Position numbers and translations under genes: made by a program. Below are positions 61,169-64,000 of a DNA stretch of 64,000 nucleotides, piece by piece. Below the pieces are notes generated by a model that was not told where the DNA came from, ran no database searches, and was given only the letters and a program-made list of their open reading frames with translations. The stretch's first letter is position 1. Each line of letters begins with the position of its first letter. The stretch lies in NCBI GenBank assembly GCA_038501625.1, contig JAZAYU010000203.1:186001-250000 (forward strand). The letters are read 5' to 3'. Source of the stretch: Corbicula japonica. Its lineage: Eukaryota; Mollusca; Bivalvia; Venerida; Cyrenidae.

Positions 61169-61849
61169 AGGTTACATTTTTATCATCAATTTTAATATTT
61201 GGTAAGGAAATAAAACTGCCGATTGTTTCTTATCGCTTAACAAGCTTTGCGGCTATCAAACACAGGAATGTAAATATTTAAACTAGATTAAACTATAGAA
61301 TTTATGTGCATGTATACAATTTATTTATTTTTCTATGTGACTTAATCTTTGACCACACGAAGAATATTCTGAAGTTTTCAAAATCACTCTTATACGCTTT
61401 TCAACATAGAACGTATTTAATACATTGAGACTTTTTGGAACAACATCTTGCAAGTTATTTAAATAATTTTTTTCATAATCAACGAACTGATTATCAAATT
61501 CTTATACCTGTGCATTCAACAGTACATGATATTAACACATATTGACGATGTTTATCCTAATATTTGCGTTGGTTGATTTAACGAAACTTATATTACAAGC
61601 TTACTCAGATGTTATAAGGCCGGAACTGGCTATATTTCAATTTGTAACTAGCTCAATATCTTTCGTCTAAAATGAGTCAATAATGAAACTATTATATTTA
61701 CGAAGATTTACTTTACAAAATTGTAGTTCTTTTTGAATGTCTGACTTAGGAGTTAGATCAACTTTCCATGATAACTAATTATGGTATCATAATTTATACA
61801 TGCAATTTCCCATTAATGCTCCTTTAAATTATAGGTCCACATTTTTAAA

Positions 61850-62065
61850 CGGAGATGAACATCTACTTCGAAATAGAGATGCTCCTATAAATAAAGCAAC
61901 ACATCTACTTTGAAATGGAGGTGTTCCTATAAATTAAAAGTGCACTTCTACTTTGAAATGGAGGTGTTCCTATAAACTAAAAGGTGTACATCTACTTTGA
62001 AACTGAGGTGTTCCTATAAATTAAATGTGAACATGTACTTAGAGGTGCATCTGTAAACAATTATT
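61850..62065. repeat. About 50-bp tandem repeat, 4 copies
   Basis: CATCTACTTTGAAATGGAGG and GTTCCTATAAATTAAA units. Confidence 0.75.
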
Positions 62066-63587
62066 GGTGTACTTTTAAGGTGCTCCTACAAATTTATAAG
62101 TTACCCCATAGAAGCTTCGGCGATCCTGTAAATTTTTAAGGTTTACATAAAATTAAATACATGTATAACATATAACTAACTATCAACCAAATAGTGTACA
62201 TTATGATCCGTTTCCCAGATCCAGCCACCATACCCTCCCCCATTCAGAACCTCCCCTCGCATAATGTTCTGTACCCCAACCACAGCGTAATTATTCTTGT
62301 TGTTATAAATGTGTTCTTTAAAATTGGTCTTAATTCTTTTAACAAATAATCTTCCATCACTCAGAAGAATCATATCAAAATGCTTAAAGCATGACACTAA
62401 ATTAACTCTCTTGCATGTATTCTTCTCACCTAGCGTCTAACCAATCGCTTAACTCTTGTCTCTACACCCCCACCCCACCCTCTACCACCTTCTACAACGA
62501 GGCTGTAAATTATTATTTTTATTTTATCGTAACTGGTTCGTATATCTTTTTTTTTCTTCAAAATTTAAAGTAACCTAGAACTCCGCTAGTCTAGTCAGAT
62601 GTGTCACCTGACGAAATTTTTTAGTCGACATAAAAAATGTTAGTGTTTGTTGTTGTACTGTTATAAGCAATGTATTTGCACAAAATTCACATATAAGATA
62701 ACCTTTTAATTGTTTCATTGCAAGTAACTTGCACAACAAGTTATGCTCTTGGAAAGAAATGAACTTAAAATCAATCAAAATGAAATAATTTAAAAAAATG
62801 AACAAGTTAAAGTTATGGTTCTTGTGCACTGCACTTTAATTTTATACGAAAGTTTGGTTTGCTGTAAATGTTTCAATAATCCTTTAGCCAAATGAATTAA
62901 CTGGGCCATTGCGTTTGTCGTAGTGTAACTAAATATAAGTCGTATTATTTTAGTTAGAAGATGATTAAAGTTTAGTTATCAGTTTGCCGAAGTTATAAAC
63001 TGTAGGCCGTTCAATACTTTGTGCTAGTCTATTTCTTTTTATAAAAATATATACCGGAGTTATCAAACTTGATCAATCCCTTGAATCGTGACAAATACCG
63101 CTATTAATTGTGAGATAGACAAAAGATACAAACATTTCATTAAATATACTTCAGGTACGTTTTTATTTGTCAGACTATTTTTCATCTATTCTATTTTATC
63201 TATTTGTAAACCCGGTTTAAATGTGTTTTTTCTGTATTTGATTTTTTAGTTGCTACCGTTGACCCATCGTTTAAACGTAAGGAAAACCGCCATTGTTATT
63301 ATTTTTTAAATAGGTATTATTTTATAAATTTCCTGAATTCCTCGAACCCACGGTGAAAAGAGCTGTAGAAATAAAACCGGAGCTTTGACATGTTCTTGAA
63401 CAACATACAAAAAGTATGGCGAAATACGAAACCGGAAGTACCTAACGGTTATTTTGAAAAAGTACACTTGCATGAATTAACATAAATATACATATGTTTC
63501 TAAACGTATAATAAACGAAATTTCGTCCATCTCATCATGTCACCTGTTTTAGATTTGAAATGTTTAAAAACACAGACTTTAACTTAC
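62066..63587. other. Tetraspan B 5' intron
   Basis: No gene was seen. Confidence 0.35.
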
Positions 63588-63780
63588 AATAATCGAAAGC
63601 TTTCCGGAGAATATAACGGTAGTTAAAATGTGATATATTCCACAAATTCTCAAAATTGAGTCTATGTAAATATATTAAGATAACTTAAGTATGAAGAGAT
63701 TAAAGGTATATAGATAAAATTTGGGGATTCCGACGCATTCTTACTTGTTCGTATAAAAGGCGCAGTGAATCAATGCAATC
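63588..63780 (-). other. Tetraspan B 5' non-coding exon and promoter region (approximate)
   Basis: The donor ATT|GTAAGTTAAAGTC and upstream GTGATATATTCCACA are shared with 24626-24800. A TATA-like CTTTTATAC with the shared TACGAACAAG motif is near 63750. The transcription start is not determined. Confidence 0.45.
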
Positions 63781-64000
63781 TAGACATTGATTTTCTGATA
63801 AGACGAATTCACACTTTCAAATTAAAGTTGTCTTTGAATGACTTTGACGGAACGTCAAATGCTCGTGATTTCTCCTAAAACATACGGATTAGGCAGTTCA
63901 ATTCTGATGCCTCAGAAATTAAAAGATTTGTAAATATTGTTGTTATATATCAAAATGAACGTCTAGGATTGCGGGTTTTAATAGTGCAAAAATTCTTTTT

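Overview
The window looks like nuclear DNA of a mollusc, most probably a bivalve. This is inferred from AT-rich, intron-rich sequence, tandem repeats carrying GGTCAAGGTCA and GGCCGATAT motifs, tRNA-like SINEs, foldback MITEs, 5'-truncated Penelope-like retroelement fragments, and Gypsy and BEL/Pao LTR retrotransposons. No bacterial-type operons are present. The species cannot be named from sequence alone.

Host genes: all four gene models lie on the minus strand and form two tandem copies of one gene pair. Reading right to left: tetraspan B (about 63780-44375), membrane PARP 2 (40862-32537), tetraspan A (about 24800-18660), membrane PARP 1 (5984-614). I assembled them from splice sites and intron phases. 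The exons join to exact multiples of three in all four: 163, 348, 169 and 536 codons including the stop. Each PARP has one N-terminal membrane segment, a linker, and a PARP catalytic domain with an apparent H-Y-E triad. The linker of PARP 1 is a 21-copy, 30-bp coding minisatellite that PARP 2 lacks. The tetraspans are small four-exon proteins with a claudin-like GLYYTC...C extracellular motif. Each has a separate non-coding 5' exon.

Mobile DNA: a Gypsy element with a tRNA-Pro-type primer site (9161-18097) lies between the PARP 1 and tetraspan A genes. A BEL/Pao element (24869-31146) lies just upstream of tetraspan A. Both have LTR pairs about 99% identical by eye, yet gag-pol is broken by several stops and frameshifts, and the BEL copy has lost its whole reverse transcriptase and RNase H. 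Both carry an extra C2H2 zinc-finger ORF between pol and the 3' LTR, where env would sit. Each such ORF has a duplicated hairpin or palindromic repeat upstream. A second BEL remnant lies at 53049-53945. A Penelope-like family (about 14 fragments) shares one 3' terminus. TTAA-flanked and TA-flanked foldback elements, SINEs and minisatellites fill most introns.

Layout: 1-6050 PARP 1; 6050-9160 repeat-rich spacer; 9161-18097 Gypsy; 18163-24800 tetraspan A; 24869-31146 BEL; 31150-32536 spacer; 32537-40862 PARP 2; 40863-44374 spacer with a GTACGGAT array; 44375-63780 tetraspan B with very long introns. Family assignments come from motif recognition; no database search was run.
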